DNA of 64,000 nt from Fidelibacterota bacterium (GTDB taxonomy: Bacteria; Fidelibacterota; UBA8477; JABMPR01), in assembly GCA_021734325.1 (NCBI GenBank), contig JAIPJF010000009.1:1-64000 (forward strand). Reading direction: 5' to 3'. Position numbers and translations under genes: made by a program. Positions 12,343 to 20,995 of this stretch are shown one piece after another (positions within the stretch are counted from its first letter, which is position 1; every line of letters starts with the position of its first letter). The notes below the pieces were generated by a model. That model did no database searches. It saw only the letters and a list, made by a program, of their open reading frames with translations, and was not told the origin of the DNA.

Positions 12343-12941
12343 TATGGTTTTGCGATCAGAGTATAGACCACAAGAGCTTACCCCTTTTGCAATACTTTTT
12401 GAGTTGCACTTACGAGTTGAATTCAAGATATAAGAAAACCCTCCAAGCTGATCTTTTCTTCAAATCGTAATCACACCCGGGTCATAAACCTGTGGTTTCT
12501 GTATCAATGGCTATGATCATTGGCACATTTCAGCGATAGAATGAAAACTTCGATCGCTTTTTATCATTGTCTCAAAACAACGCTGATTTGGTTTGAAATT
12601 AAGTCTTTAAGTAAAATGATAAAGGATTAATTCAACCCGATTCCAATTTGTCGGAAAAAGGTCTCAGTGATCGCGAATCCTATCTGCCTCTGCGGGTATG
12701 ACGTCTCCGGGTAAACCGCTTACGGCAGTTACCAAACCCGGAGTATGCTGTGAAGCTGGATGATTTCAGGAAGTGTGGAAATCTGACGGAACCGTAAAAA
12801 GTCCTCTCGCTGAGCGCGCAAAGAGCGCAAAGTATTGATAATTATTGACATAAGCCATATTGCGATATATGCTTGTATTTAATAGAATTAGGGCCTTATA
12901 CATGATCTCTCAGCTACTTTTTGCGGGATCGTCAAATCTGA
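12343..12941. other. intergenic region with a stem-loop
   Basis: I see no protein-coding gene in these 600 bases between the HsdS remnant and the protease gene. An inverted repeat, CTCCGGGT (12705-12712) and ACCCGGAG (12736-12743), can form an 8-bp stem with no T tract after it. A promoter-like sequence near 12845 is listed separately. The stretch may mark the edge of the accessory island. Confidence 0.35.
12845..12873 (+). promoter_or_regulatory. promoter-like sequence facing the protease gene
   Basis: TTGACA at 12845-12850 is followed after exactly 17 bases by TATGCT at 12868-12873 on the plus strand. No plus-strand gene follows; transcription would run antisense into the 3' end of the gene at 12942-13409. 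It could be a chance match. Confidence 0.3.
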
Positions 12942-13409
12942 CTAATTCGATTTTTTCTTCCGGAGGGGTTTCCCACCATAATAAGACCTCCCCGAATCCA
13001 CGAGAAATCGACCTCGAAAAGCCTCGCGCCCCAAGAGCATTCTAAACCCCATCTTATCCCGACTGGCCAAAGTCAATTCGACCAGATATAATCTACCCAG
13101 CAGTTCTATATTTGTCAGGATCACTGGCCTTAATGAAGCTTTTCCACTGGAGCTGCGGACCGACCTGAACTCCAGCACCTCTGTTTCCACTTCGACGGTT
13201 GGCGTTGATTTCCGCTGGGCTGGATGGACTTTAAATTTCACCCAGATCCGTTCTGCTCTTTCAAACTTTTTCAGATCAAAAACATGGAGAGAAGAAGATC
13301 TGGCCCCTGTATCCACCTTGACCTTGATACTCTTGATACCAAGATCAGGGAGCCCAACCCATTCACGCCAACCGATAATTGGTAAACTACTATGTCTTGA
13401 TTTCTTCAT
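12942..13409 (-). CDS. RimK-associated ATP-dependent zinc protease family protein
   Basis: A 155-residue protein of the retropepsin-like family (PF05618) often found with RimK-type glutamate ligases. GWREWVGLPDLGIKSIKVKV leads into VDTGARSSSLHV (Asp33), the aspartic-protease-like loop. Later LLGREAFRGRFLVD is the conserved C-terminal segment. No RimK ligase gene is present in this window, so the substrate is unclear. It lies 38 bases downstream of the receiver-MBL gene on the same strand and may be co-transcribed with it. Confidence 0.85.
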   Translation of the reverse strand: MKKSRHSSLPIIGWREWVGLPDLGIKSIKVKVDTGARSSSLHVFDLKKFERAERIWVKFKVHPAQRKSTPTVEVETEVLEFRSVRSSSGKASLRPVILTNIELLGRLYLVELTLASRDKMGFRMLLGREAFRGRFLVDSGRSYYGGKPLRKKKSN

Positions 13410-13447
13410 GTTATGCTGGAAAACTTCGATTTATTAAAGCTGTTGAA

Positions 13448-14686
13448 CTACAGGACCTTGAAGGTTTGGTGTTCCCTGGGTGCCAAACATCTGGTCTTTG
13501 AATTCATTCCCATCAACAGATTTTGAGCGGTTTCCAATTTTCTGTCTATATCGTGATCGGTCTGATCCGGGTCATGGTGAATCATATGCAATTCTTTGAC
13601 CTGGGCAGCATGAGCCAGTTTGACTACCTGTGAAACAGCAGAATGCCCCCACTTGCTCTTTTGTTTATACTCTTCATCGCTGTAGGTCGTATCTGTGATC
13701 AGAATGTCCGTTGAATGGACAAATGCAGTTAAGTTTTCCAAATAATTTGGATTGTAATCCGGGCTTTCCTCCGGGAATAATTCATTATCTGTTATGTAGC
13801 AGATGGATCGATTGTCATACTCCATCCGATAGCCAAGACAGGTTCCAGGATGCGAAAGCAACATGGTTTTGACCTTGATGTCATTGATCATGAAAGTCTC
13901 TTCCCTGAGATCCCGGAAATATGTCCTGGCAGCAAATTCCTTTATCCGAATAGGGAAGTACACCCCATCCATTTGAGCCGAGATCAATTCTCGCATGGTC
14001 ACATCTCCGTGGGATGCGCCAAATACTTCAAATTCATTTCCAGGCACATACAGGGGGACAAAAAAGGGCAAGGCGTTGATATGGTCCCAATGGGGATGGG
14101 AAATGAGAATTTTTGCATGCAAGGCGGTCCGTTTCTGGCTCATGAGATGGTCTGAAAGCTGCTTGATCCCAGTTCCAGCATCCAGAATGAAGAGGTTGTC
14201 CCTGGGGAATTTTATGGACGCACAAATGGTGTTCCCACCATATTTAAGAGAGCCCTCCCCTGGAACGGGCAGCGTACCCCTGACCCCCCAGTAGCACACT
14301 TCAATCTTTTCCTCTATGATTTCCTGCACTTTATCAATAAAACTCTCGTCAATCAGTGGCTTCGTTATATATCCATCTGCTCCAAATGAAAAGGCTCTTT
14401 GTTGATCATATTCATACGTTTTACCTGAGAAAATAATGATCTTGAGCTTATCAAGGTTTTCTTCTTCCCGCAACAAGCGACACATTTCCAGGCCATCCAA
14501 ACCGGGCATCATCAAATCCAGAATAACCAGATCCGGTTTTTCATCAATTATTTCTGCAAGAGCCACAGTGCTGGACGCATTGGTCTTGACAATTGCCCCA
14601 TACTCCTCCAGCAAATACTTGACTGCCAGAAGTGTGCTGGTATCATCATCAACCACATACACATGACTTTTCTTTAGGAGGGACAT
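13448..14686 (-). CDS. response regulator with MBL-fold hydrolase output
   Basis: A 412-residue two-domain protein. Residues 5-125 form a receiver with VVDDD at the N-terminus, phospho-acceptor Asp57 in LVILDLMMPGLDG and a Lys in GYITKP. Residues 130-410 are a metallo-beta-lactamase fold: WGVRGTLPVPG, YGGNT, His197-Pro-His-Trp-Asp-His202, and a late HHDPDQTDHD. The MBL part resembles the cyclic-nucleotide phosphodiesterase / PhnP-like branch. Phosphorylation presumably gates hydrolysis of a small phosphodiester, but the substrate is not shown. No histidine kinase lies next to it. Confidence 0.85.
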   Translation of the reverse strand: MSLLKKSHVYVVDDDTSTLLAVKYLLEEYGAIVKTNASSTVALAEIIDEKPDLVILDLMMPGLDGLEMCRLLREEENLDKLKIIIFSGKTYEYDQQRAFSFGADGYITKPLIDESFIDKVQEIIEEKIEVCYWGVRGTLPVPGEGSLKYGGNTICASIKFPRDNLFILDAGTGIKQLSDHLMSQKRTALHAKILISHPHWDHINALPFFVPLYVPGNEFEVFGASHGDVTMRELISAQMDGVYFPIRIKEFAARTYFRDLREETFMINDIKVKTMLLSHPGTCLGYRMEYDNRSICYITDNELFPEESPDYNPNYLENLTAFVHSTDILITDTTYSDEEYKQKSKWGHSAVSQVVKLAHAAQVKELHMIHHDPDQTDHDIDRKLETAQNLLMGMNSKTRCLAPREHQTFKVL

Positions 14687-14743
14687 AGATTCAATCTAAT
14701 TTTTTAATTATTTAAGAACCAGACATTTATGGATAACCGAGCA

Positions 14744-15736
14744 TTACTTGATGCTAAAATGGTAAGCATGTGTGTCCCTATTTCGCTTTAGCCATGCAAG
14801 GATCAGATGGGCTCGGTCGAGGAGAAAACGTTTATCAGTGATCGTTGAGAATTCCAGCAATAATTGATCACCCTCCATTATCGTTTTTGATTTGTTGATC
14901 GCTTTCAAATTTCCGAACTTGAATTGATAAAGTATGTCTTCGCCAGCCAATTCCTCTATTCTCAACTCCATTGTCTCAAACTGGGCGGTGAATTTTTGGC
15001 GCTGTAAAAAATCTCCGGCAAAAATGAGATCTTTCTGACAGCGGCTGGCTATTTCAAATTGTTCATGTTCTAGAGCATGATCCAGTTGAGCTTTAATTTT
15101 GTTATTAATGTTATTGCTCTCGCCCTGCATGAATTCGCCTATCAGCTGTATCATCGGTACATATTGATCTCTGCCAATTTGATCAATACAAGGTGCCAGA
15201 CATAATCCCAGATCTGCCTGTAAACAGCCCTTTGTGGGATGAACATCACTGCAGTTTCGTAAACCAAAATATCGACCCAGAAACACTTCCAGTCTTTGAA
15301 CAAAGAATCCATCTGGGAAAGGACCGAATAATGCTCCAGCATAAGGTACGGGGTGTTCAAGAGATACCAGTCTCGGGTAAGGGTCATCTGTGAGTCTCAG
15401 ATACTGGTACCTGCGAAATTTATTCTGCTGAATATTGAAATCTGGATTATAGTATTTGATCAATACATCCTCGAGCAATAATGCTGGGAGTTCACCGGAG
15501 CATGAATAATGTTTCAGCTCATGAACTGTGTAAATGAGTCTTTGAAGTCTTGTTTCACGCTGACTCAGATCACCATAAAAATAGCTGGACACTCGTTTTT
15601 TTAGATTGACGGATTTCCCCAAATATAAAACCTGGCCAGATTTATCTAGAAACAGGTAAACACCTGGGCCATGGGGCAATGCGGATATCTGTATTCTCAA
15701 GGAAGAGGTTAGTTTATCTGTTCGCTTTCGAATCAC
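14744..15736 (-). CDS. GIY-YIG nuclease, UvrC N-terminal / Cho-like
   Basis: A 330-residue protein related to the 3'-incision half of UvrC. GPGVYLFLDKSGQVLYLGKS (residues 23-42) gives the GIY and YIG elements as GVY and YLG. LLLEDVLIKYYNPDFNI holds the catalytic Glu. KGCLQADLGLCLAPC is the UvrC cysteine segment, and HALEHEQFEIASRCQKDL resembles a UVR motif. The RNase H-like and HhH domains of full UvrC are absent, as in the E. coli Cho nuclease. It overlaps the preceding phosphoesterase gene by 23 bases. Confidence 0.8.
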   Translation of the reverse strand: MIRKRTDKLTSSLRIQISALPHGPGVYLFLDKSGQVLYLGKSVNLKKRVSSYFYGDLSQRETRLQRLIYTVHELKHYSCSGELPALLLEDVLIKYYNPDFNIQQNKFRRYQYLRLTDDPYPRLVSLEHPVPYAGALFGPFPDGFFVQRLEVFLGRYFGLRNCSDVHPTKGCLQADLGLCLAPCIDQIGRDQYVPMIQLIGEFMQGESNNINNKIKAQLDHALEHEQFEIASRCQKDLIFAGDFLQRQKFTAQFETMELRIEELAGEDILYQFKFGNLKAINKSKTIMEGDQLLLEFSTITDKRFLLDRAHLILAWLKRNRDTHAYHFSIK

Positions 15737-16769
15737 GTTGATACTCCCCTCGATTGTATTTCAAATCAACGTTCATCGTGTCCGGGGACAACATCCGTAA
15801 AGTGGCAGAGCCAAGCCAGATACTCTGTTGGTCAACGGCCGGAACAACTCTAACAATGCTATTTGCCGGAAATTCACGAATACGGGTCTGGACAAAAGCC
15901 AGGGTCTCTTCCCTGTGACTCAGATTTTCGGGTACAATCAGATCAAACATGGGCCTTGTGTCAAGCTCCATAAAATTGAATATAAATTTCAAACTTGGCT
16001 CTAAATCCACGTCAATAAGGTAAAAGCCCTTTTTCTCTGCTTTCTCAGAGAAAGAAGTACGGTCAATTGATCCTGAATATACCACATATCCATTTGAGGA
16101 CAGCTTTAGTATCTGGTGACGATGAATATGACCACTTAGAACGAGAGGTATTTCCTCAGGAATCTGATCTCGACCAATAACATCTCTGCCCTTTCTAAAG
16201 GTGAAATTGACTGGCCCAACTTGAGCTCCATCTACTGATTGATGCATGCACAGTATTTTCACATCTGAGACTGTATCCAAGAGTCCCGTCTCATCAAGAA
16301 TGCGAGGAAAATTATAGCCGGCCTGGTGGCGTACATTTGGAAAACCTCCCATCGCAATTTGATAACCCCGAAAATTCAAAACACGGGTGCAAGGAGATTT
16401 GAATACATGAATATTCGGATGGTGAAATAGTGGGGATGCTGGAAGCACAGACCGTTCATGGTTTCCAGGTACCAAAAGGATGGGCAAACCGGAGTCCGCC
16501 ATCGGTAGTAGCGGTTCATAAGCTTTGGCAATGATAGCTTCGGGAATTTTTGATCTGAAAAATACATCTCCACCATGGACTACAACATCTGCTCCATGAT
16601 TGACTGCCATTTCCAGCGCTCTATTAAAATTATTGAAAAAATCAGGACCACGACGACGGCGGTCAATGCGGGGTCTAAGGGGGAAATCAAAACCCAGATG
16701 TGTATCTGCCAGGAATGCGATTCGAACCGAGTTCCCTTTTTCCTTAATAGCTTCCATGGTTCCGGACAT
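15714..16769 (-). CDS. Mre11/SbcD-like metallophosphoesterase
   Basis: A 351-residue calcineurin-type phosphoesterase. The metal-ligand motifs run in order: ADTHLG (Asp22, His24), HGGDVFF, PGNHER, LCMHQS and SGHIHRHQ. The spacing and the C-terminal beta-rich domain fit the SbcD/Mre11 branch, which acts on DNA ends. No SbcC/Rad50 partner is adjacent. The last 23 bases overlap the GIY-YIG nuclease gene, so the two form an operon and probably act in one repair pathway. Met5 is an alternative start. Confidence 0.8.
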   Translation of the reverse strand: MSGTMEAIKEKGNSVRIAFLADTHLGFDFPLRPRIDRRRRGPDFFNNFNRALEMAVNHGADVVVHGGDVFFRSKIPEAIIAKAYEPLLPMADSGLPILLVPGNHERSVLPASPLFHHPNIHVFKSPCTRVLNFRGYQIAMGGFPNVRHQAGYNFPRILDETGLLDTVSDVKILCMHQSVDGAQVGPVNFTFRKGRDVIGRDQIPEEIPLVLSGHIHRHQILKLSSNGYVVYSGSIDRTSFSEKAEKKGFYLIDVDLEPSLKFIFNFMELDTRPMFDLIVPENLSHREETLAFVQTRIREFPANSIVRVVPAVDQQSIWLGSATLRMLSPDTMNVDLKYNRGEYQRDSKANR

Positions 16770-17024
16770 TAATAAACTTACATAATCTGATTTGTTTTCA
16801 TAGTCAAAAGAACTTCGGGATATGCATGGGACTACTCTTCATTCGTTTTGAAAAAAGGTCTGGACATTTTCATTGATGAATATACTTTGAGTCACAATGA
16901 TGAATCATTTACACATAGGATCTTTTTTTCAAGATATGAAGGGCATTCAAGCCCACACCTATCGCGTTCGACGAGAAGCGTTCCTGATGTAATCATCTGA
17001 TACAATACATTTGTAATAAATATT

Positions 17025-17058
17025 AAACCCCGTTGAATGTTTTCAGCGGGGTTTTTTT
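17025..17058 (+). terminator. rho-independent terminator
   Basis: AAACCCCGTTGA (17025-17036) pairs with TCAGCGGGGTTT (17043-17054) around a 6-base loop, and the T run continues after the stem. It faces the plus strand, yet no plus-strand gene precedes it here. It either ends an unseen small RNA from 16770-17020 or guards or attenuates the next gene. Confidence 0.8.
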
Positions 17059-17097
17059 ATGTCCAGCAAATCACAGGTCAAAATGAAAGGAGACAAG

Positions 17098-17337
17098 ATG
17101 AAATTAAAGGACATGGTAAACAGGGGGCAAAAGGTAAGGATCAGTTCTTACTCGAGTGGGAATCTCTGGTATATAACTGAAAATGGTTTTGAGTTTCCGG
17201 TTCCCGTTCATGATAGGAAAGAGGTGGGGAATGCCACCTTTATGGCTGAAGATAAAGCCATTTACTTCATGCGTTATATCCGTAAGCATATCCAGTTTCT
17301 GGAAGATGCGAAAGCACAGGCTTTGAAAGGAACCTAA
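17098..17337 (+). CDS. small conserved phage/plasmid-type protein, 79 aa
   Basis: The start at 17098 is chosen because AAGGAG lies 5 bases upstream; an open frame back to 17059 runs into the preceding terminator. The product has MVNRGQKVRISSY, then NLWYITENGFEFPVPV, ATFMAEDKAIYFMRYIRKHI. I recall this pattern from small unnamed proteins in many proteobacterial genomes, phages and plasmids. The fold looks like a small beta sheet followed by one helix. A strong terminator stands on each side, so the gene is a self-contained unit. The function is unknown. Confidence 0.7.
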   Translation: MKLKDMVNRGQKVRISSYSSGNLWYITENGFEFPVPVHDRKEVGNATFMAEDKAIYFMRYIRKHIQFLEDAKAQALKGT

Positions 17338-17344
17338 GAAGTTA

Positions 17345-17373
17345 GAAAAGGCAGATTAATCTGCCTTTTCTTC
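17345..17373 (+). terminator. terminator after the 79-aa gene
   Basis: GAAAAGGCAG and CTGCCTTTTC (17345-17370) form a perfect stem around ATTAAT, followed by TTC. The T run after the stem suits plus-strand termination 8 bases after the stop; the A run on the other side allows it to work in both directions. Confidence 0.85.
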
Positions 17374-17517
17374 TATTTTAACATGCCCCAACTCCATGAT
17401 TTATAAATTGGCTTTACAAGTGAATGATATATTTTAATCGCCGATATGGTTAATTTTCCAAAGTGAAAATGACCAGAATTCTCATCCACCTGGCACTAAA
17501 TGAAGCAAGGAGCAGCC

Positions 17518-18237
17518 GTGGCACGGAGCAAACAAAATATCAATCCGATCAAATTGGCCAGAATCGCTGGTTACCTGTATCTCAGTTTAATCCCACTGGG
17601 TATTTTCGGAATATTATACGTTCCTAACAATCTCATTGTTGAAGGCGATTTGGCCTCCACTATTGGAAATATTGTGACTCATGTCGGCTTGTTCCGTCTG
17701 AGCATCGTGACTGCTTTTCTAATCCCCCTCGTGAACATGTTCGTAGCTTTTGCGCTTTATGGGCTTCTCAAATCTGTGAATAGATTTCAGGCTCAATTGA
17801 TGGTTATATTTCTTTTGGCAGCCGTTCCAATTGCCATGATCAATGAGCTGAATCACTACGCTGTTTTGGCACTGCTAAGCGGGGCAGATTACCCGAGCGT
17901 CTTTACAATATCCGAATTACATGGTTTTATCGGTTTATTTCTGGATATCCATAAGTATGGTATCTTTATCGCCCAAATATTTTGGGGTCTATGGCTATTT
18001 CCCATGGGATACTTGATTTACAAATCTGGTTTCCTTCCAAGGGTCATCGGCCTGCTCCTGATGATCGGATGTTTCGGATATGTCATCGATTCATTATTGT
18101 TTTTTCTTGATCCAAATATCAGCTTTACCCTCAGTCAATTCACTTTTTTTGGCGAACTGATTCTTCCACTCTGGCTGGTCATCAAGGGGGTAAATGTTGA
18201 CCAATGGCAAAAACAGGCAATTGAATCTGCTTTATAG
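17518..18237 (+). CDS. DUF4386 family membrane protein
   Basis: A 239-residue integral membrane protein with about six hydrophobic segments, starting with KLARIAGYLYLSLIPLGIFG. The DUF4386 pattern is clear: the RIAGxxYL opening, the ELHGFIGLFLDIHKYG segment and GFLPRVIGLLLMIGCFGYVID. The GTG at 17518 is chosen for AAGGAG 6 bases upstream; ATG at 17500 lacks a binding site. The next gene, 15 bases downstream, encodes a lipoprotein esterase. The role of the family is unknown. Confidence 0.8.
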   Translation: MARSKQNINPIKLARIAGYLYLSLIPLGIFGILYVPNNLIVEGDLASTIGNIVTHVGLFRLSIVTAFLIPLVNMFVAFALYGLLKSVNRFQAQLMVIFLLAAVPIAMINELNHYAVLALLSGADYPSVFTISELHGFIGLFLDIHKYGIFIAQIFWGLWLFPMGYLIYKSGFLPRVIGLLLMIGCFGYVIDSLLFFLDPNISFTLSQFTFFGELILPLWLVIKGVNVDQWQKQAIESAL

Positions 18238-18252
18238 TTGGGAAGGTTAGAT

Positions 18253-19137
18253 ATGAAAATAATCCTGTTCGTATTTGCTGTGCTTTCTTCGACCATATCC
18301 AGTTGTCAATCTGCTGAGTGGTTGGCTACCTCGGGGGGACAATTGTCCATTCAGACCAGTTCACACAGCATGTTTCCTCACCCTGAGCGGATGAATGGAC
18401 ATTCCTATGGGGACACGCTTTTTTCTTTTGAGGCTTCCTATAATGATTCCTCCGTCGCCATCTTTGTCCCTGACCATTTTAAAAGTGGCGAAAGCGTGGA
18501 TCTGGTCTTCTATTTTCATGGCTGGGGAAATAAAATTCAAGAATCGTTCGATAAATTTGATCTGTTAAATCAGTTCTCAGCGAGTAAAAAGAATGCCATC
18601 TTCGTTTTTCCTGAGGGTCCAAAGGATGCCTCTGATTCATTTGGCGGGAAGCTTGAGGAAAAAGACGTCTTTAAGTCGCTTGTGGGTGATGTACTGGCCT
18701 TTCTAAAAAACCAAAAGATCATCAAAAGAGCGATCCCCGGCCAGATCATTTTGGCCGGTCATAGCGGTGCATATCGGGTCATCTCATTCATTCTCAATCG
18801 TGGTGGACTAAGTGAAAACATTTCAGAAGTGTACCTCTTTGATGCCCTATACGGGGGGATGGAGCGGTTTGGCTACTGGTTGGACAAATATGATGGCAGG
18901 CTGGTGAATATTACCACTCCAAATGGCGGCACCTGGATAAATAGTCAAAGGTTCCTGAATGACCTTGCAGACTGGGGTACACCTTTTCAAACATACACCA
19001 CAAATGAGCTTACGCCCGATGATCTCAGAGCAGAAAAGGTGGTCACCATTTTTACGGATCTAAAGCACAGCGAGGTGATCAATCCCTATTTCGAGTTATT
19101 CCTGAAATCGTCTCGGTTGAGCAGTATCCCTGATTAA
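18253..19137 (+). CDS. lipoprotein alpha/beta hydrolase (esterase-like)
   Basis: A 294-residue exported protein. The start at 18253 follows GGAAGG and gives a signal peptide ending in the lipobox SSTISSC. YFHGWGN supplies the oxyanion-type loop, AGHSGAYRV the nucleophile Ser, and DLKHSEVINP a plausible catalytic His near the end. The fold is that of esterases acting on acyl or carbohydrate esters; the substrate is unknown. It follows the DUF4386 gene by 15 bases and probably shares its transcript. Confidence 0.7.
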   Translation: MKIILFVFAVLSSTISSCQSAEWLATSGGQLSIQTSSHSMFPHPERMNGHSYGDTLFSFEASYNDSSVAIFVPDHFKSGESVDLVFYFHGWGNKIQESFDKFDLLNQFSASKKNAIFVFPEGPKDASDSFGGKLEEKDVFKSLVGDVLAFLKNQKIIKRAIPGQIILAGHSGAYRVISFILNRGGLSENISEVYLFDALYGGMERFGYWLDKYDGRLVNITTPNGGTWINSQRFLNDLADWGTPFQTYTTNELTPDDLRAEKVVTIFTDLKHSEVINPYFELFLKSSRLSSIPD

Positions 19138-19151
19138 CTTTTTTTAAAAGA

Positions 19152-19610
19152 GTGAAGCCTCACAGGGACTCTTCCATATCCTCCTCTTTCCTTCCCAGAG
19201 GATTTCCTGCAACAGATATGGAAGATTCCCGTATTGATGCAGGCTATGCTTTATTTGCCAAGTTTGAGAATCAGCAGGATTGGAGAGGCGAGGATGAAAC
19301 CTGGACAACCGAGGATAAAGGTGAAGAAATCATCGAGATCGAGGAATTTCATATTTATCATATGACAGTTGAATTTCGTTTATATGAAAGAGCGAGTGGT
19401 ACTTATGTCTATGGTATAAAAATCATAGATGAAGCGCGCGCCTCCGAATCGCGAACAAAAAGTGCAGGGTTTGTACAGGGGCTCATCGAATACATGGGGC
19501 ATGGTCTTATAGGTGGAAGACCCCCAGAGGTCAGTCAAAGATAGGTTGTGGAGGAAATCTTTAAAGAGTTCACCAACCAATTCGCCAACAAGCTAATCAG
19601 CAGCCAGTAA
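19152..19610 (+). pseudogene. truncated lipoprotein-like gene with an in-frame TAG
   Basis: The frame encodes SRIDAGYALFAKFENQQDW, then EFHIYHMTVEFRLYERASG and a glycine-rich LIEYMGHGLIGG, and is interrupted by TAG at 19542-19544. The same frame continues with VVEEIFKEFTNQFANKLI to a TAA at 19608. That last piece resembles the closing helix of small CsgG/LpoB-like outer-membrane lipoproteins. There is no signal peptide or good start (GTG at 19152 has no convincing binding site). I read it as a gene that lost its N-terminus and gained a nonsense codon. Confidence 0.5.
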
Positions 19611-19633
19611 GGTTAAGCAAAGTCTTATAATCC

Positions 19634-20224
19634 CTAAGCCGGTGTACCCTTCTCTACAGTATCCCCTTTTCTCCTACGGGTAATGAGTAGGTAAATTCCG
19701 ATTATCAGCATCCAGAGTAAAAGGGCATAGAGCAAGATTCCCCTGATGACAAGCCCTCCACTAATACACAGCACGACCCAACCTGGGATGGTAGGCGTCT
19801 CATTCGCAACAGCTACAAGGATAAATGACGGGATGATGTCCAGAAGTGCGATCCCGACTGCGATGACAGGAAAGACATAGGCTCCCCTGGACATCCTGGA
19901 GTTTATTGAAATTTTTCTTGCGATCATGAGTGCTAAGGAAAAAAACGTTAGCATAAAACCGGTCATGGAGAGCAAGTTTAATTTGAAGGACGCGATAAAG
20001 CTATCGAATGATCCCTGATTGATCAATTTCTCAAAAAAGCTCTCAAATTTCCCCATATCAAATGAGAGCCAGACATCGTTGAACTCATTTGTATCTATGC
20101 CCAGATTAGTAAAGATGCGAAAAATATAAGTATATACCGGGATAAAAATCAGCACTCCCACGATCAGAAGGATGCGTGTCCACCCTTTCGACGGTTTCTC
20201 CATTAAGATCTGTAAACTGCTCAT
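19634..20224 (-). CDS. hypothetical membrane protein, 196 aa
   Basis: The protein has about four transmembrane segments: near residues 18-40, 85-105, 118-138 and 158-182. The loop after the first segment is large, acidic and aromatic (DVWLSFDMGKFESFFEKL) and would lie outside the membrane. The basic tail reads RRRKGD. No family is recognised. It is the last gene of the TetR-ABC-LolA operon, 21 bases after the LolA-like gene, so it probably serves that export system. Confidence 0.65.
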   Translation of the reverse strand: MSSLQILMEKPSKGWTRILLIVGVLIFIPVYTYIFRIFTNLGIDTNEFNDVWLSFDMGKFESFFEKLINQGSFDSFIASFKLNLLSMTGFMLTFFSLALMIARKISINSRMSRGAYVFPVIAVGIALLDIIPSFILVAVANETPTIPGWVVLCISGGLVIRGILLYALLLWMLIIGIYLLITRRRKGDTVEKGTPA

Positions 20225-20245
20225 TCCCCCTCCTTGATAGCCAGA

Positions 20246-20995
20246 TTAATCCCGCAATGAAGCTTTGGTAAAAATATGGTCGGGAATATCCACCCCAATT
20301 TTGATATCCTCAATGACATACCGGGTTCCCTGACCATTTGCCAGCACATCTTTGAAATACATTTCTCTGGGATACCAACGATCTCCGACTTTCATAACGG
20401 AACGAATCTCAAAATTTTTCAAGAGCGTGGTTCCATTCTTGGCATATCGCTCTTCTTTTAGAGGCAGATAGCGTTCTTTATCCACCCAGATCTTGCGTTG
20501 TGCATAGGTTACATCCTCGGCGTCATTCTTTGCCCTGAGACGGAGCACATAACAGGGACGGTCCATGAAGACCTCTTCACCTACCAACGCTGCATCGTAT
20601 ACATCCAGCAACTTTCCGTTATCCACCATGTCCTCATAGGAAAGATCTGACCCGGAAACACTCTGGCGCAGCATGTGTCCGCTAATTTGAATCACACGAT
20701 CAGCTTGAGGGGTATACATCCATAGCACATCTTCCAGGCGCAGCATTTTGACACCCTTTTCCCGGGCAGGAGACAAGTATTCTACGAGGGAGGTATTCTC
20801 TCCTTTCGTCCAGCTCCTGCTGGTAATTTTTGTCTCGCGGCCTCTGCGATTGGTGATGATCATACTGGAAGTCGCCTCAGCAGTTTCGGTAAACATCTGC
20901 TTGTCAATGCGACGTAGAATTTCTACAGCATCTGGTTGAGCCAGAAGTATAGATGGTATTGCCCCCATAAAAATAATCGATAGTAGATTTCTCAT
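20246..20995 (-). CDS. outer-membrane lipoprotein-sorting (LolA-like) protein
   Basis: A 249-residue periplasmic protein with a signal peptide (about 19 residues, ending near LLAQ). It matches the PF17131 LolA-like family: TSSMIITNRRGRETKITSRSW, EYLSPAREKGVKMLRLED, LWMYTPQADRVIQISGHM and MGGSD-like VSGSDLSYEDM. These half-barrel proteins carry lipids or lipoproteins across the periplasm. The start overlaps the stop of the upstream permease gene by 4 bases. Together with the ABC genes it suggests export to the outer membrane. Confidence 0.88.
   Translation of the reverse strand: MRNLLSIIFMGAIPSILLAQPDAVEILRRIDKQMFTETAEATSSMIITNRRGRETKITSRSWTKGENTSLVEYLSPAREKGVKMLRLEDVLWMYTPQADRVIQISGHMLRQSVSGSDLSYEDMVDNGKLLDVYDAALVGEEVFMDRPCYVLRLRAKNDAEDVTYAQRKIWVDKERYLPLKEERYAKNGTTLLKNFEIRSVMKVGDRWYPREMYFKDVLANGQGTRYVIEDIKIGVDIPDHIFTKASLRD

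Noticed and set aside
12860-13045. Plus-strand open frame after the promoter-like sequence
   Set aside because: It lies opposite the coding C-terminus of the protease gene and has no ribosome binding site or protein-like composition.
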